DNA of 64,000 nucleotides from Anabaena sp. PCC 7108 (GCF_000332135.1 NZ_KB235896.1:3367321-3431320); one strand, 5' to 3'. Counted from the first letter of the stretch, positions 45,816-54,451 are shown. Notes: generated by a model not told the origin, from the sequence alone. Program-made: numbers and translations.

Positions 45816-45926
45816 ATACAGCGGTTTGCATAGTTGGAAGGTACACATCTAGCCGTCAAGAGTCCTACACCACAAGAGTTTCATTATTTAAGCTTGTACC
45901 TCCTAACGGCGAAATCCGCTGTATCT
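45814..45926. mobile_element. MITE-like element abutting the OLD gene stop codon
   Basis: The ends AGATACAGCGGTTTGC.. and ..GAAATCCGCTGTATCT form inverted repeats of about 31 bases, with an 11-base perfect outer part (AGATACAGCGG) and a partly matching inner part ending in GGTAC. The left end shares two bases with the TAG stop of the OLD gene. The ends resemble those of the element at 16538-16672. Confidence 0.7.
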
Positions 45927-46126
45927 AAGATAATTGACCTTAAAGCTCTTTCTGGTTTCCTCTTTAGTGATTAGATAGACTGTCTCGATTAACTGCGGAG
46001 CCTGACTACCAAACAGATAGCCAGCAGAATCACTGCGGGTAATGGTGGGTATCGTAAAAATCAACTGAGCGCGATAACACTGGCAATGCTTTCAGCAATC
46101 ATTTGATAATCTTGATCTCTCATCAT
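45927..46126 (-). pseudogene. Frameshifted fragment of an unknown gene
   Basis: From ATG 46126 the frame reads MMRDQDYQMIAESIASVIAL and then stops at 46061. One base-shift away the reading continues QLIFTIPTITRSDSAGYLFG, then SQAPQLIETVYLITKEETRK, until it runs into the MITE at 45926. The fluent sequence across a shift at about 46065 suggests a broken gene with its 3' end cut by the MITE. The family is not recognised. Confidence 0.35.
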
Positions 46127-46146
46127 ATTACTTTTTAAATTTTAAT

Positions 46147-46531
46147 TTATTTAAATAAATAAATATCATTAGGTTTTACTTTATAATACTCTCGCATTTC
46201 TTCCAGTAAGTTAATTTCATCCGTATTTTTAGCTTTCCCCAGTAAACTGCTGAAAGTTATAATATCAGGATATAATTGCAGTTTTTCGTTATTACTTATA
46301 TTTTGAATAAGTTCCAAACCTTCTTCCACTTTATTAACTTTTTTTATCAAAGTATTAAGTGTTATGTCATTAGGTTTGATCTTCAATTGGCTGAACTGCT
46401 GCGTTAAGCATTTTGAGTATTGTTGATTTCCCTGAACCGTTTTTACCAATCAAAACATTCACGTCTTGATTCAGTGTCCAGGAAAAGTTATTTCCCCACA
46501 GATTTTTAATTTCAACTTTTCTTATATACAT
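46147..46531 (-). pseudogene. Remnant of an AAA ATPase with PPR-like C-terminus
   Basis: From ATG 46531 the frame encodes an ATPase start (MYIRKVEIKNLWGNNFSWTL) and a Walker A, LIGKNGSGKSTILKML, and stops at 46370. In another frame, from about 46390 to 46147, the text is PPR-like: LKIKPNDITLNTLIKKVNKV, then YPDIITFSSLLGKAKNTDEI and the end YYKVKPNDIYLFK. An internal deletion or frameshift has joined the N-terminal P-loop to the C-terminal repeats and removed the rest of the ATPase. Neither piece is likely to be functional. Confidence 0.6.
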
Positions 46532-46693
46532 AGTTTTTTAGTTTATGAAGGTATTCCAAATGTTGGTTAAGAAATTTCAGTTTGTATATTTTTTACAAAA
46601 TGTCGCTTTATCCTAGTATTTAATACTACATCAAAGTTACAATTAAATCAATTTCCAAATAAATTTGACCTTTATCTCCAAATCTGCCCTCAA

Positions 46694-47011
46694 TCATATT
46701 CTGCCACTAACTCCTGTTTCATTAATGCCAAAAATATGATGTATGACATGAGGATATTTTTCTCTGGCCATTTTACTGGCTACTTCTTGATCTTGATCAA
46801 TAAAATAATCACCGCTATCAGGTTCAATGGCAATATACCAACCATAGTATTTATCTAATATCTCTGGTTTTAAACGCTTAAAAATCACCCAACAACGTTC
46901 ATAAAATGCCTGTCTTCTAGCTTTTTCTTGAGCTTTTCTTTCTTCTGTCCACTGAATTTCGGGAAATACTCGACCACGCCGTACAACTCTTTGGGGTGTA
47001 GATTGTGTCAT
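46694..47011 (-). CDS. Conserved hypothetical protein
   Basis: 105 aa. A basic N-terminal part (ERKAQEKARRQAFYERC) leads into KPEILDKYYGWYIAIEPDSG and DYFIDQDQEVASKMAREKYP, then IFGINETGVSGRI. The second half resembles DUF5678-like modules (a short strand-turn segment, then an Ala/Lys helix), often found near toxin-antitoxin or protease-like genes in cyanobacteria. The function is unknown. It diverges from hicB, with starts about 117 bases apart. Confidence 0.7.
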   Translation of the reverse strand: MTQSTPQRVVRRGRVFPEIQWTEERKAQEKARRQAFYERCWVIFKRLKPEILDKYYGWYIAIEPDSGDYFIDQDQEVASKMAREKYPHVIHHIFGINETGVSGRI

Positions 47012-47128
47012 TATTGATCACCTGCTTAAAGTTAATTATCTATCTTAGCATATTGGGGTAAATTGACCACTTTTTTTAAGATAATAAGCAGTATAATAAT
47101 AAAAGATATTAAGGAGTTTAGATAGTCC

Positions 47129-47359
47129 ATGCCAACGATCAAACAGAGATTTACTGTCATTATTGAAAAAGAAGATAATGGGTATGTTTCCCTTTGTCCA
47201 GAATTAGATATTGCTAGTCAGGGAGACAGCATAGAGGAAGCAAAAGATAATTTAAAAGAAGCAATTGAATTATTTTTAGAGTTGGCTTCACCTCCAGAAA
47301 TCAAAAATCGTCTTAAAAGTGAAATTTTTATTACTAATTTAGAGGTTTCTATTGGGTAA
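47129..47359 (+). CDS. hicB: HicB family antitoxin
   Basis: 76 aa. The HicB partial RNase H-like fold is FTVIIEKEDNGYVSLCPELD, then ASQGDSIEEAKDNLKEAIEL. No C-terminal DNA-binding domain is present, so it is the short form. It neutralises the HicA mRNA interferase encoded by the overlapping next gene. AAGGAG lies about 13-18 bases upstream of the ATG. The order is antitoxin first, the reverse of classical hicAB. Confidence 0.9.
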   Translation: MPTIKQRFTVIIEKEDNGYVSLCPELDIASQGDSIEEAKDNLKEAIELFLELASPPEIKNRLKSEIFITNLEVSIG

Positions 47360-47570
47360 ATTACGAGTATTTTCAGGGAAAGAAATCTGTAAAATTTTAG
47401 AGGATAACGGCTTTATACAAATTAGACAAAAAGGAAGTCATATTGTTATGCAAAAACAAATAGAAGACTCTACTCTGACTGCTATTGTACCTAATCACTC
47501 ATCTGTTAAATTTGGTACATTAATGTCAATTATTCGTCAATCTCAATTACCTCGTTCTTTATTTGAATAA
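47352..47570 (+). CDS. hicA: HicA family mRNA interferase toxin
   Basis: 72 aa. A dsRBD-like HicA fold: LRVFSGKEICKILEDNGFIQ, then the catalytic-His motif IRQKGSHIVMQ and TAIVPNHSSVKFGTLMSIIR. The only start consistent with the family's N-terminus is a TTG (47352) inside the 3' end of hicB, giving an eight-base overlap. This points to translational coupling and low toxin output. The key His is present, so the toxin is probably intact. Confidence 0.88.
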   Translation: MGKLRVFSGKEICKILEDNGFIQIRQKGSHIVMQKQIEDSTLTAIVPNHSSVKFGTLMSIIRQSQLPRSLFE

Positions 47571-47760
47571 TAACCCAAGTCGCTAATAATCTAATTGAAG
47601 CTGGTAATGGGTAATTGATTATAAAATCCTAATTGTAATCCTGTTAATCCTTAAATCCTGGAAATCCTGATTCAGACAATTTCCTGAACCCTACAAAAAA
47701 ACACCCATCCAGTTGTTGATCTGAATGGGTATTAATCAAATAAAATCTGCAATTCAATTA

Positions 47761-48456
47761 TCAAACATTCCCGTAAACAGGAATAGCTGCACCTCGGATA
47801 TCTTTAGCAGCTTCTGAAACTAAAAAGCAGATAACTTGGGCGATAGATTCTGGTTTTACCCACTTATCAGCGTTTTCTGCACCCATAGCTTTCTGGTTGG
47901 TGGGGGTATCAATGACACTAGGGAGAACAGTATTGGCGGTGATATTAGTTCCTTTGGTTTCATCAGCTATAGCTTTCGTTAAAGCTATCACACCAGCTTT
48001 AGCCGCAGAGTAAGCGGCTAATTTTCCCGCAGGTTCAGCACCAGCACGAGAACTGACCGTAACAATGCGCCCATAGCCGTGTTCTAGCATACTTCTCAGG
48101 CTATATTTACAAGTTAAAAAAGTTGTATTTAGGTTTAACTCAAATTCCCTTTTCCAACTGTAATAACTATATTCGTGGGTTTTCCCCATTGAAAATCCAC
48201 CCACGAGATGAATTAACACATCAACCCTTCCTATGCGGCTGATCACATTTTCTACCGAAGCTTCTTCCTCCAAATTAGCAGGGATAAAGTGAATTCTGGT
48301 AAAATCTTCAGGTGGAATAATGTCTTTCAGATGTTCTACATCTTTAGAGTGATGATAAGGAATTGTCACCTCTGCACCTTGAGCGAGAACTGCTGGCGTT
48401 ACGCCTAAACCCAGTCCACCAGTACCGCCTGTAAGTAAAACTTTTTTGCCTTTCAT
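47761..48456 (-). CDS. Short-chain dehydrogenase/reductase
   Basis: 231 aa from MKGKKVLLTGGTGGLGLGVT; the longer frame to 48483 adds nine residues, but AGGAG lies 9 bases before this ATG. The Rossmann motif TGGTGGLG, NLEEEASV, the catalytic Ser in IVTVSSRAGAE and the YSAAKAG motif with Tyr and Lys identify a classical SDR. The NVLPSVIDTPTN end follows family pattern. NAD(P)-dependent; substrate unknown. Convergent with hicA across a 190-base gap. Confidence 0.88.
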   Translation of the reverse strand: MKGKKVLLTGGTGGLGLGVTPAVLAQGAEVTIPYHHSKDVEHLKDIIPPEDFTRIHFIPANLEEEASVENVISRIGRVDVLIHLVGGFSMGKTHEYSYYSWKREFELNLNTTFLTCKYSLRSMLEHGYGRIVTVSSRAGAEPAGKLAAYSAAKAGVIALTKAIADETKGTNITANTVLPSVIDTPTNQKAMGAENADKWVKPESIAQVICFLVSEAAKDIRGAAIPVYGNV

Positions 48457-48676
48457 TAAAGATGCACTCCTGAAAGCACTCATGATTTACGATAGCGTCA
48501 TAGGAGGAATCTGACATCTCACCTAAGGACTGACACATCACAGGTAGTTTCTGGAGGCACTATTACCAATTACAAATTAGTAATTATTCCGTCATCATCT
48601 ATCCAATAAACTTTCACATAAGTCGTCCAAATTTTTTCTAACATCCTGCACAGAAATTACACCCATCTGACTCACA

Positions 48677-49036
48677 ATGCAAATTAGCCAAAGTCTCCAT
48701 ACAGCCATACTTGTCACCGACTTAGAACGTTCAGAAAACTTTTATGGTAAAGTATTAGGATTAGCAAAAATAGACCGCACCCTTAAATATCCTGGTGCAT
48801 GGTATCAAATAGGCAATTATCAAATTCATCTGATAGTTTCCTCATCTGTTCCCACCGATAATCAAAACGAAAAATGGGGACGTAATCCTCATATTGCTTT
48901 CTGTGTTGCTGACTTAGAAACTGCTAAAACAGAATTGCTCAATCAAGATTATCCCATTCAAGCTAGTGCTTCTGGCCGTGCTGCTATTTTCACTAAAGAT
49001 CCAGACGGAAATGTGATTGAATTGGCTTCATTGTGA
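48677..49036 (+). CDS. VOC family (glyoxalase/bleomycin-resistance fold) protein
   Basis: 119 aa. Paired beta-alpha-beta-beta-beta modules: LHTAILVTDLERSENFYGKV and HIAFCVADLETAKTELLNQD, ending FTKDPDGNVIELASL, with His and Glu at the usual metal-ligand positions. The family includes glyoxalases, dioxygenases and resistance proteins, and the reaction is not predictable here. Its stop overlaps the GTG start of the next gene (GTGA), so the two are translationally coupled. Confidence 0.87.
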   Translation: MQISQSLHTAILVTDLERSENFYGKVLGLAKIDRTLKYPGAWYQIGNYQIHLIVSSSVPTDNQNEKWGRNPHIAFCVADLETAKTELLNQDYPIQASASGRAAIFTKDPDGNVIELASL

Positions 49037-50346
49037 AAATTATTGTTTATATTTACACAGATCCTTTATTAGAAACTTCTCCCGACGAAGCTATTTGGGG
49101 TTGGGAGGTAGATAGAATTTATCAAGATTTCGGTAAGAGAAACCAATTACAGCAACTCTTCATTGATTGTCAACAAGAACCTGCCAATTATCTCTTGATT
49201 CGCCGCTTAGAAGAATTGGGGGATAAAATAGGAGAAGTGAGCGATCGCATAACCCAACTCGAAGCAATGGGGATAATAGTAATTGCGACAGAACAAGCAT
49301 ACACCTCAGCAACTGCCAAACCCAGTATCGAATTACTAGATTTACTACAAGAAATCCAACGAGAACAACGCAGTCGCCGCATTCGTCAAGGACACGCCCG
49401 CAATCGTCTTGAAGTCTCTCCACCACCTGGTAAAGCACCCTACGGCTACCGCAGAGGTAAAGGAAAATATATTATTGATCGTAGTACTTCGCCTGTAGTC
49501 AAAGATTTTTTTGACAACTTTTTACTCTATGGTTCTCTACGTGGTTCAGTTCGTTACTTAGCGAAAAAATATAACAAAAAAATCTCTGTCACTACCGGAC
49601 GGCGTTGGCTGACTAATCCAGTTTATCGTGGTGACACTGCTTATCAAAATAGCGAAATTATTTCTGATACTCATGCAAGTATTATTTCTAGGGAAGAAGC
49701 CGCCCAAGTTGACCGACTTTTACGCCGCAACAGCCGTTTAGCACCTCGTTCCGCCAGTGCAGCCCATTCTTTAGCAGGTTTAGTTAAGTGTAATCAGTGT
49801 CAATCTCCGATGACAGTTACCCGTGTTACTCAGCGATATCAACATCAAGAGTATCTCTATTTACGTTGCACAGATTGTCCCCAAAGCCCTAAATGTCGAG
49901 CTATTTCTTACCAAGAAATTTTGGCAAAAACGATTGAAACCGTTTGTCATGAATTACCTCAAGCAGTTGCAGGGATTAACTTTCCCCACATGGATGCTAT
50001 TAACAATAGTTTAAGTGATAGGATGCCTACAGCGATTGAAGTGATCGCACGTCAACAAGAAATCCTCGAACAGCTACCCATCTTAATAGAAACTGGAGTT
50101 TTGGATACAGAAACAGCTAAAATCAGGGCTTACAAACTCCGCACACAAATTTCTCAACTTCAAGCCAAGTTAGCAACTCTCCCACCCGTTAACTTGCGTT
50201 CTGTTGCTCAAGCTGTTTCTATTCCCCAATTTTGGTTAGACTTGTCAGAAGTAGAACGGCGATTTTATTTCCGAGAATTTATCCGTCAAATAGACATAAT
50301 TCGCCAAAATAATGCCTGGGATTTACAGATAATTTTCATTTTTTGA
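49033..50346 (+). CDS. Serine-recombinase-like protein lacking catalytic residues
   Basis: 437 aa, GTG start overlapping the VOC stop. It has the large serine recombinase layout: an N-terminal resolvase-like domain (about 1-115), a Recombinase domain (about 130-235, PPPGKAPYGYRRGKGKYIID, WLTNPVYRGDTAYQ), a zinc ribbon (CNQC..CTDC) and a coiled-coil C-terminus. The N-terminal YxRVS serine motif reads YIYTDPLLE, and the LDRLxR residues read LEELGD, so Ser and the paired Arg needed for strand exchange are gone. It is probably a domesticated DNA-binding protein, not an active integrase. Confidence 0.82.
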   Translation: MKIIVYIYTDPLLETSPDEAIWGWEVDRIYQDFGKRNQLQQLFIDCQQEPANYLLIRRLEELGDKIGEVSDRITQLEAMGIIVIATEQAYTSATAKPSIELLDLLQEIQREQRSRRIRQGHARNRLEVSPPPGKAPYGYRRGKGKYIIDRSTSPVVKDFFDNFLLYGSLRGSVRYLAKKYNKKISVTTGRRWLTNPVYRGDTAYQNSEIISDTHASIISREEAAQVDRLLRRNSRLAPRSASAAHSLAGLVKCNQCQSPMTVTRVTQRYQHQEYLYLRCTDCPQSPKCRAISYQEILAKTIETVCHELPQAVAGINFPHMDAINNSLSDRMPTAIEVIARQQEILEQLPILIETGVLDTETAKIRAYKLRTQISQLQAKLATLPPVNLRSVAQAVSIPQFWLDLSEVERRFYFREFIRQIDIIRQNNAWDLQIIFIF

Positions 50347-50380
50347 TTTGTTATTAGTAGGTAAGGGGGAAGCGGGTAAA

Positions 50381-50415
50381 ATTACCAATTACCAATTACC
50401 AATTACCAATTACCA
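50381..50415. repeat. Heptamer array ATTACCA x5
   Basis: Five perfect tandem ATTACCA units lie between the convergent recombinase-like gene and the 508-aa membrane protein gene, ending seven bases from the latter's stop codon. Confidence 0.9.
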
Positions 50416-50421
50416 ATGATT

Positions 50422-51948
50422 TTAATCTTCATCTTGATTTCTCTCTGATTTTGGTGATTTACCTGCATTCCGTACATTCATCACCTTACTCAAGAGATCA
50501 AACCAAAATGGCGCTCCCATTGCAATAGCAATACCACTAATTAACCAACCAGTCATCATAGTTAATAAACTACCAACTGGCACACCTTTGATCTTGAAAG
50601 GACTCCAACTCAATTGTTCTTGTCTATTATCTTGTGTCCACCCAATTGGTAAATTAACATCCTTTAAAATTTGCTTAGTATCTATATTACTTAGGTTAGA
50701 AGAATCAGATTGTTGTTCTAGTGTTTGTACAGCTTTGTAAACAATTGCTTCTCGCAACACACTATCTTTAGATAAGCGATCAACAATGTGAAAGGTATCT
50801 GCATTAGCACCAAAAGCTAGAGTAATACCGATTAAAATTGCTACTCCTTTAGCATTTCGTTTATAAACCCCACCTGCTCGCTGCATGGAACTATCAAAAC
50901 TATCTTCAATTTCTCTCCTTAATATTTTAATCCCTTCCTCTGTGCTTTTAGCTCTATATTGCGCTCGTTTAGCTATGGTTTCAATATTTTTATTCATCCC
51001 AGGTGGTAGGCTATTAATCAATTCTTTAATAGTTTTATATGTTTGACTATCTTTGTTTTTTATATCTGTTTTAATTTCATGATACATAGCATTACTCGTA
51101 TTCATCAATTGCACAATTTCGTTAATACTCGGCTTTAATCCTCCTAGAATTATTGCCTCTTCAATATTTGTAAAAATGTGTTTATAGTAAGCTTGTAAAC
51201 GCTTCCAAGTTTCTGTTAGTATTTTATTTTCGTCTTCTATATTCGCTTGAAAATTATCTATATATTTCTCTAAACTATCCTTCATCCGGTTTACACTGGT
51301 ATCTATATCCAGCTTACTGCTTTTGAAATCAGCAACAATATTTGTATATTCTGTCTTGAGATTTTCAAAATCATCATTTATGTCTTGGGCTATATAATTT
51401 GATAATTCAGTCAGCTTTATTTGTCTGAGAGACCTAGTTAAAATTGTTTCAACTTCTTCCAATCGTTGGGTTTTGAATTTTTCCAGTCGGACTTCAGTTA
51501 AACTGTGGATAATTTTTGGTAGTTGCAATTCTTCTATCAGAGTTGTAGCAAAAGTATCAGCAGAAATATAGGAAGGCGCACTATATTCTTGATCAAGAGT
51601 TCTTGGCTCTTTTGAAGACCTAGCTATTAATTTCTGGATTAGACGAATTTTATCTGCTATAAACCAAGTAAATTTTCTGGGGAGAATAGATACAAATCCT
51701 TTTGCTTCTTGGTTGAGGCTTTTAATTAAAGGATTACTATAAATAGTATTGACTAGTTGAATTACTTCTGATTTCTCGGCTCCCTCTAAATTTCCAGATA
51801 AGAAAATTTCAATTGATTTCTTTAAATGTACAGCACGCCATTGTAATACTGTCGAAATCAGTTCTTGAATTTCTGATGCTAACAAACTTAAGATTAAGTA
51901 AATGAAAATTAACCCTAGGGCGACATCTAAAATAAAAGGTAAGCGCAT
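50422..51948 (-). CDS. Large conserved cyanobacterial membrane protein
   Basis: 508 aa. One N-terminal membrane helix (LPFILDVALGLIFIYLILSL) is followed by a long helical, charged middle (about 60-370) and at least two C-terminal helices (GVAILIGITLAFGANADTFH; LLTMMTGWLISGIAIAMGAP). FWFDLLSKVMNVRNAGKSPK ends the protein. The N- and C-terminal membrane parts look most conserved in type; I recognise no named domain. It is likely an inner- or thylakoid-membrane protein with a large coiled soluble part. Confidence 0.8.
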   Translation of the reverse strand: MRLPFILDVALGLIFIYLILSLLASEIQELISTVLQWRAVHLKKSIEIFLSGNLEGAEKSEVIQLVNTIYSNPLIKSLNQEAKGFVSILPRKFTWFIADKIRLIQKLIARSSKEPRTLDQEYSAPSYISADTFATTLIEELQLPKIIHSLTEVRLEKFKTQRLEEVETILTRSLRQIKLTELSNYIAQDINDDFENLKTEYTNIVADFKSSKLDIDTSVNRMKDSLEKYIDNFQANIEDENKILTETWKRLQAYYKHIFTNIEEAIILGGLKPSINEIVQLMNTSNAMYHEIKTDIKNKDSQTYKTIKELINSLPPGMNKNIETIAKRAQYRAKSTEEGIKILRREIEDSFDSSMQRAGGVYKRNAKGVAILIGITLAFGANADTFHIVDRLSKDSVLREAIVYKAVQTLEQQSDSSNLSNIDTKQILKDVNLPIGWTQDNRQEQLSWSPFKIKGVPVGSLLTMMTGWLISGIAIAMGAPFWFDLLSKVMNVRNAGKSPKSERNQDED

Positions 51949-52198
51949 TATACAGAATCCTTCAGGATAATTGACCAGTGGACGATTGTATTCTTTATAT
52001 CATTTAATTTAAAAAATGCTTGTTAAATTTCTTAAAAAAATAACTAAGAAAAATTTTCTCCAAAAAATTATCATGATCGAGAGAAAACTGAGCTAATTTT
52101 GGATCTAGCCATTGCTTATATTAAAAGTGTGCCAACATAGGAGACTAACTCTCATCTCCATGTAATCAAACCAGCGAGTAAAATGATTAGCATAAAAT

Positions 52199-53818
52199 AT
52201 GCAAGAAGGAAGCTTTATTTGGAGTCATCTAGAAAAACAGCATCGCGCAGTTGAGAAATGGATTGATTGGTTATGGCTAATAGTGTTGCTGTTGGCCGCA
52301 GTAGTACTCTTTAGCATCAATCTTGGGGGAGTACCGTTACGAGATTGGGATGAAGGTACCGTAGCACAGGTAGCCAGAGAAATTTGGCGGGCCCCAGCAG
52401 GTTCTATGCGCTGGCTTTACCCGATTTTGGGAGGTGAACCATATCATCACAAGCCACCCCTTATGCATTGGCTAATTGCTTGGGCTTACTCCCTAGGTGG
52501 TGTAAATGAATGGACTACACGTTTACCTGGTGCAATTATCACCGCAAATTCAGTACCTCTAATGTATTGTATCGGCAGAGAGATATTTCATCAACGTTGG
52601 GCTGCTGTTTATAGCGCCTTGGTTTATCTAACAATGCTACCGATAGTACGTCACGGTAGATTGGCAATGTTAGATGGTGCGGTTGTCAGCTTGTTGATGG
52701 TAATGATGTTGTGTATGCTGCGATCGCGTCGAGACTTACGTTATTGTCTTGGTATCGGTATCAGTTTTGGGTTAATTTGTCTGACAAATGGCATGGTGGG
52801 CATTTTATTAGGTGCTATCGCCGCAGTTTTTCTCTTTTGGGACACCCCAAGATTGCTGACTAGTTACTATTTGTGGATAGGCATTTTCATCGGCAGTTTA
52901 CCTGTGATGGGGTGGTATTTTGCCCAGCTATTACACTATGGTTCCTATTTTGCCCAAATGGACTCAGTAGATCAACCCTTTAATCAGATGAGTCAAGCAG
53001 CTAAAAGTCTGTATAAAGCCCCTTGGTATTATGTCCTAGAACTTCTCAAATGGTCATGGCCTTGGCTGGTATTTTTACCACAAACCTTGCGTTTAACCTG
53101 GGAAAATCGCAACCTAAGTTGGGCAAAACTGATCATAGTCTGGACTGGTGTTTACTTGTTACTCATTTCCCTGATTAGCATCAAACAGCCTTGGTACATA
53201 ATCCCAATTTATCCAGGTTTGGCCTTGGGTTTTGGTTTTCAGTTAGCAGAGACTGAAAATTCCCGTCTATTCTCATCCTATCCCCGCATTTGGATAACTG
53301 GTTTTGCCATACTGGCAGTAGCAGCTTCTGCTGGAAGTATTTATTTTAGTTGGGATAGCTTAGGCAAAACCGACTTACAGATGATTTTGGCCACAGTAGC
53401 TTTGACTATGACTTTAGCAGCAATTTTAGCAGAACGAGGCGATGGACAATTTCTGAAAATTTTAATTTGGGGAAGTTATATTTCACTCCTGTTGTTAATG
53501 AAATCTAACTACTGGGTGTGGGAATTAGGAGCAGCCTATCCAGTTAAACCAGTCGCCACAATGATAGCGCGTGCTAATCCCACAGTTCAGAAAATCTACA
53601 CATCACTTGCCAATTATCGGCCATCGTTGGATTTTTATAGCGATCGCACTATTACTCCTGCTTCTAATGGTGAACTGCAATATTATTGGCAGCTTAACAG
53701 TCAACCCTATTTCCTTTTGAATGCATCTGATTTAAGTGACCTCAACCTCAAATCTATCAAGGTAGTTGATCAAGCTGAAGGTTGGCAATTAATTACCAAA
53801 GACAGCAATCGATTGTAA
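52199..53818 (+). CDS. GT39/ArnT-type membrane glycosyltransferase
   Basis: 539 aa with about ten membrane segments. The first extracytoplasmic loop carries GGVPLRDWDEGTVAQVAREI, the Asp-Glu motif of GT-C enzymes that use polyprenyl-phosphate sugars, and YHHKPPLMHWLIAWAYSLGG follows. The family (PMT/ArnT-like, GT39/GT83) transfers sugars to lipids or proteins on the outer face of the membrane. A C-terminal soluble segment of about 90 residues (PTVQKIYTSLANYRPSLDFY) is typical. Acceptor unknown. Confidence 0.87.
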   Translation: MQEGSFIWSHLEKQHRAVEKWIDWLWLIVLLLAAVVLFSINLGGVPLRDWDEGTVAQVAREIWRAPAGSMRWLYPILGGEPYHHKPPLMHWLIAWAYSLGGVNEWTTRLPGAIITANSVPLMYCIGREIFHQRWAAVYSALVYLTMLPIVRHGRLAMLDGAVVSLLMVMMLCMLRSRRDLRYCLGIGISFGLICLTNGMVGILLGAIAAVFLFWDTPRLLTSYYLWIGIFIGSLPVMGWYFAQLLHYGSYFAQMDSVDQPFNQMSQAAKSLYKAPWYYVLELLKWSWPWLVFLPQTLRLTWENRNLSWAKLIIVWTGVYLLLISLISIKQPWYIIPIYPGLALGFGFQLAETENSRLFSSYPRIWITGFAILAVAASAGSIYFSWDSLGKTDLQMILATVALTMTLAAILAERGDGQFLKILIWGSYISLLLLMKSNYWVWELGAAYPVKPVATMIARANPTVQKIYTSLANYRPSLDFYSDRTITPASNGELQYYWQLNSQPYFLLNASDLSDLNLKSIKVVDQAEGWQLITKDSNRL

Positions 53819-53891
53819 TTAAAAAGTGATGAGTGCTGAGTCTAGAAATTCACAATTTTAATGACTCAACTCTCATCACTACAATAGAACA

Positions 53892-54272
53892 CTATGTTAA
53901 GGTGTTATCTTCAATCTTTTCATTTCCTGGCAGATTTGGTTGGTTGTAGGTAGTGTTTTTCTGTGTAACAGCAATTGTAGTCAATAAAATTGCACCTCCT
54001 ACAGCTAAAGCCACTAAAGGGCGCTTGAGAAGAACTAAATCTCTGATCACCCTAGCTAAAGGTCGGCTTTGACGACGTAACGCCGAAGCAATAACAATTT
54101 GTTTCCAAGTAAACGGATCACGGACATAGTGACCACTTTTACAAACTACAAGCCTTTCTTGACAATATGGACAGGTGAATAAGCCCATATAAGTCTTTAT
54201 AGGCTGTGTCCTGTTATTTCGTTGGCAAATCGGGCAAGTAACATAATGATTATCAAAAGTGTGTATATTCAT
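53892..54272 (-). CDS. Zinc-ribbon membrane protein, unknown function
   Basis: 126 aa. Two CxxC pairs (CPIC at about 13-16 and CPYC at about 34-37) form a zinc ribbon. A basic stretch (ALRRQSRPLARVIRDLVLLK) precedes a single membrane helix (about 86-104, LVALAVGGAILLTTIAV) and a short polar tail. It is probably membrane anchored with the ribbon in the cytoplasm. Its ATG overlaps the stop of the upstream 60-codon frame (ATGA). Confidence 0.72.
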   Translation of the reverse strand: MNIHTFDNHYVTCPICQRNNRTQPIKTYMGLFTCPYCQERLVVCKSGHYVRDPFTWKQIVIASALRRQSRPLARVIRDLVLLKRPLVALAVGGAILLTTIAVTQKNTTYNQPNLPGNEKIEDNTLT

Positions 54273-54451
54273 CTAGCTCGTCTGCCTAATCCATTTACTC
54301 GCTCTATAACAATAGCTATATTGAAATTTACCCACCACTCAGTAGCCTCGCCAATATAGTCTGAACATTTATCGTGCATCACACATACATTTCTCTGGTT
54401 ACTAAGGAGAGCTACATGGTCGTAACACGAGTATAGCCAGATTTGGGTCAT
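54269..54451 (-). CDS. Possible small protein coupled to the zinc-ribbon gene
   Basis: 60 aa (MTQIWLYSCYDHVALLSNQR start, VIERVNGLGRRAR end), with four Cys and no recognised domain. Support comes from context only: a textbook AGGAG ribosome-binding site seven bases before the ATG and an ATGA overlap with the next gene. It may be a real small protein or a leader peptide coupling translation. The upstream 54452-54752 gap holds no other gene. Confidence 0.45.
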   Translation of the reverse strand: MTQIWLYSCYDHVALLSNQRNVCVMHDKCSDYIGEATEWWVNFNIAIVIERVNGLGRRAR

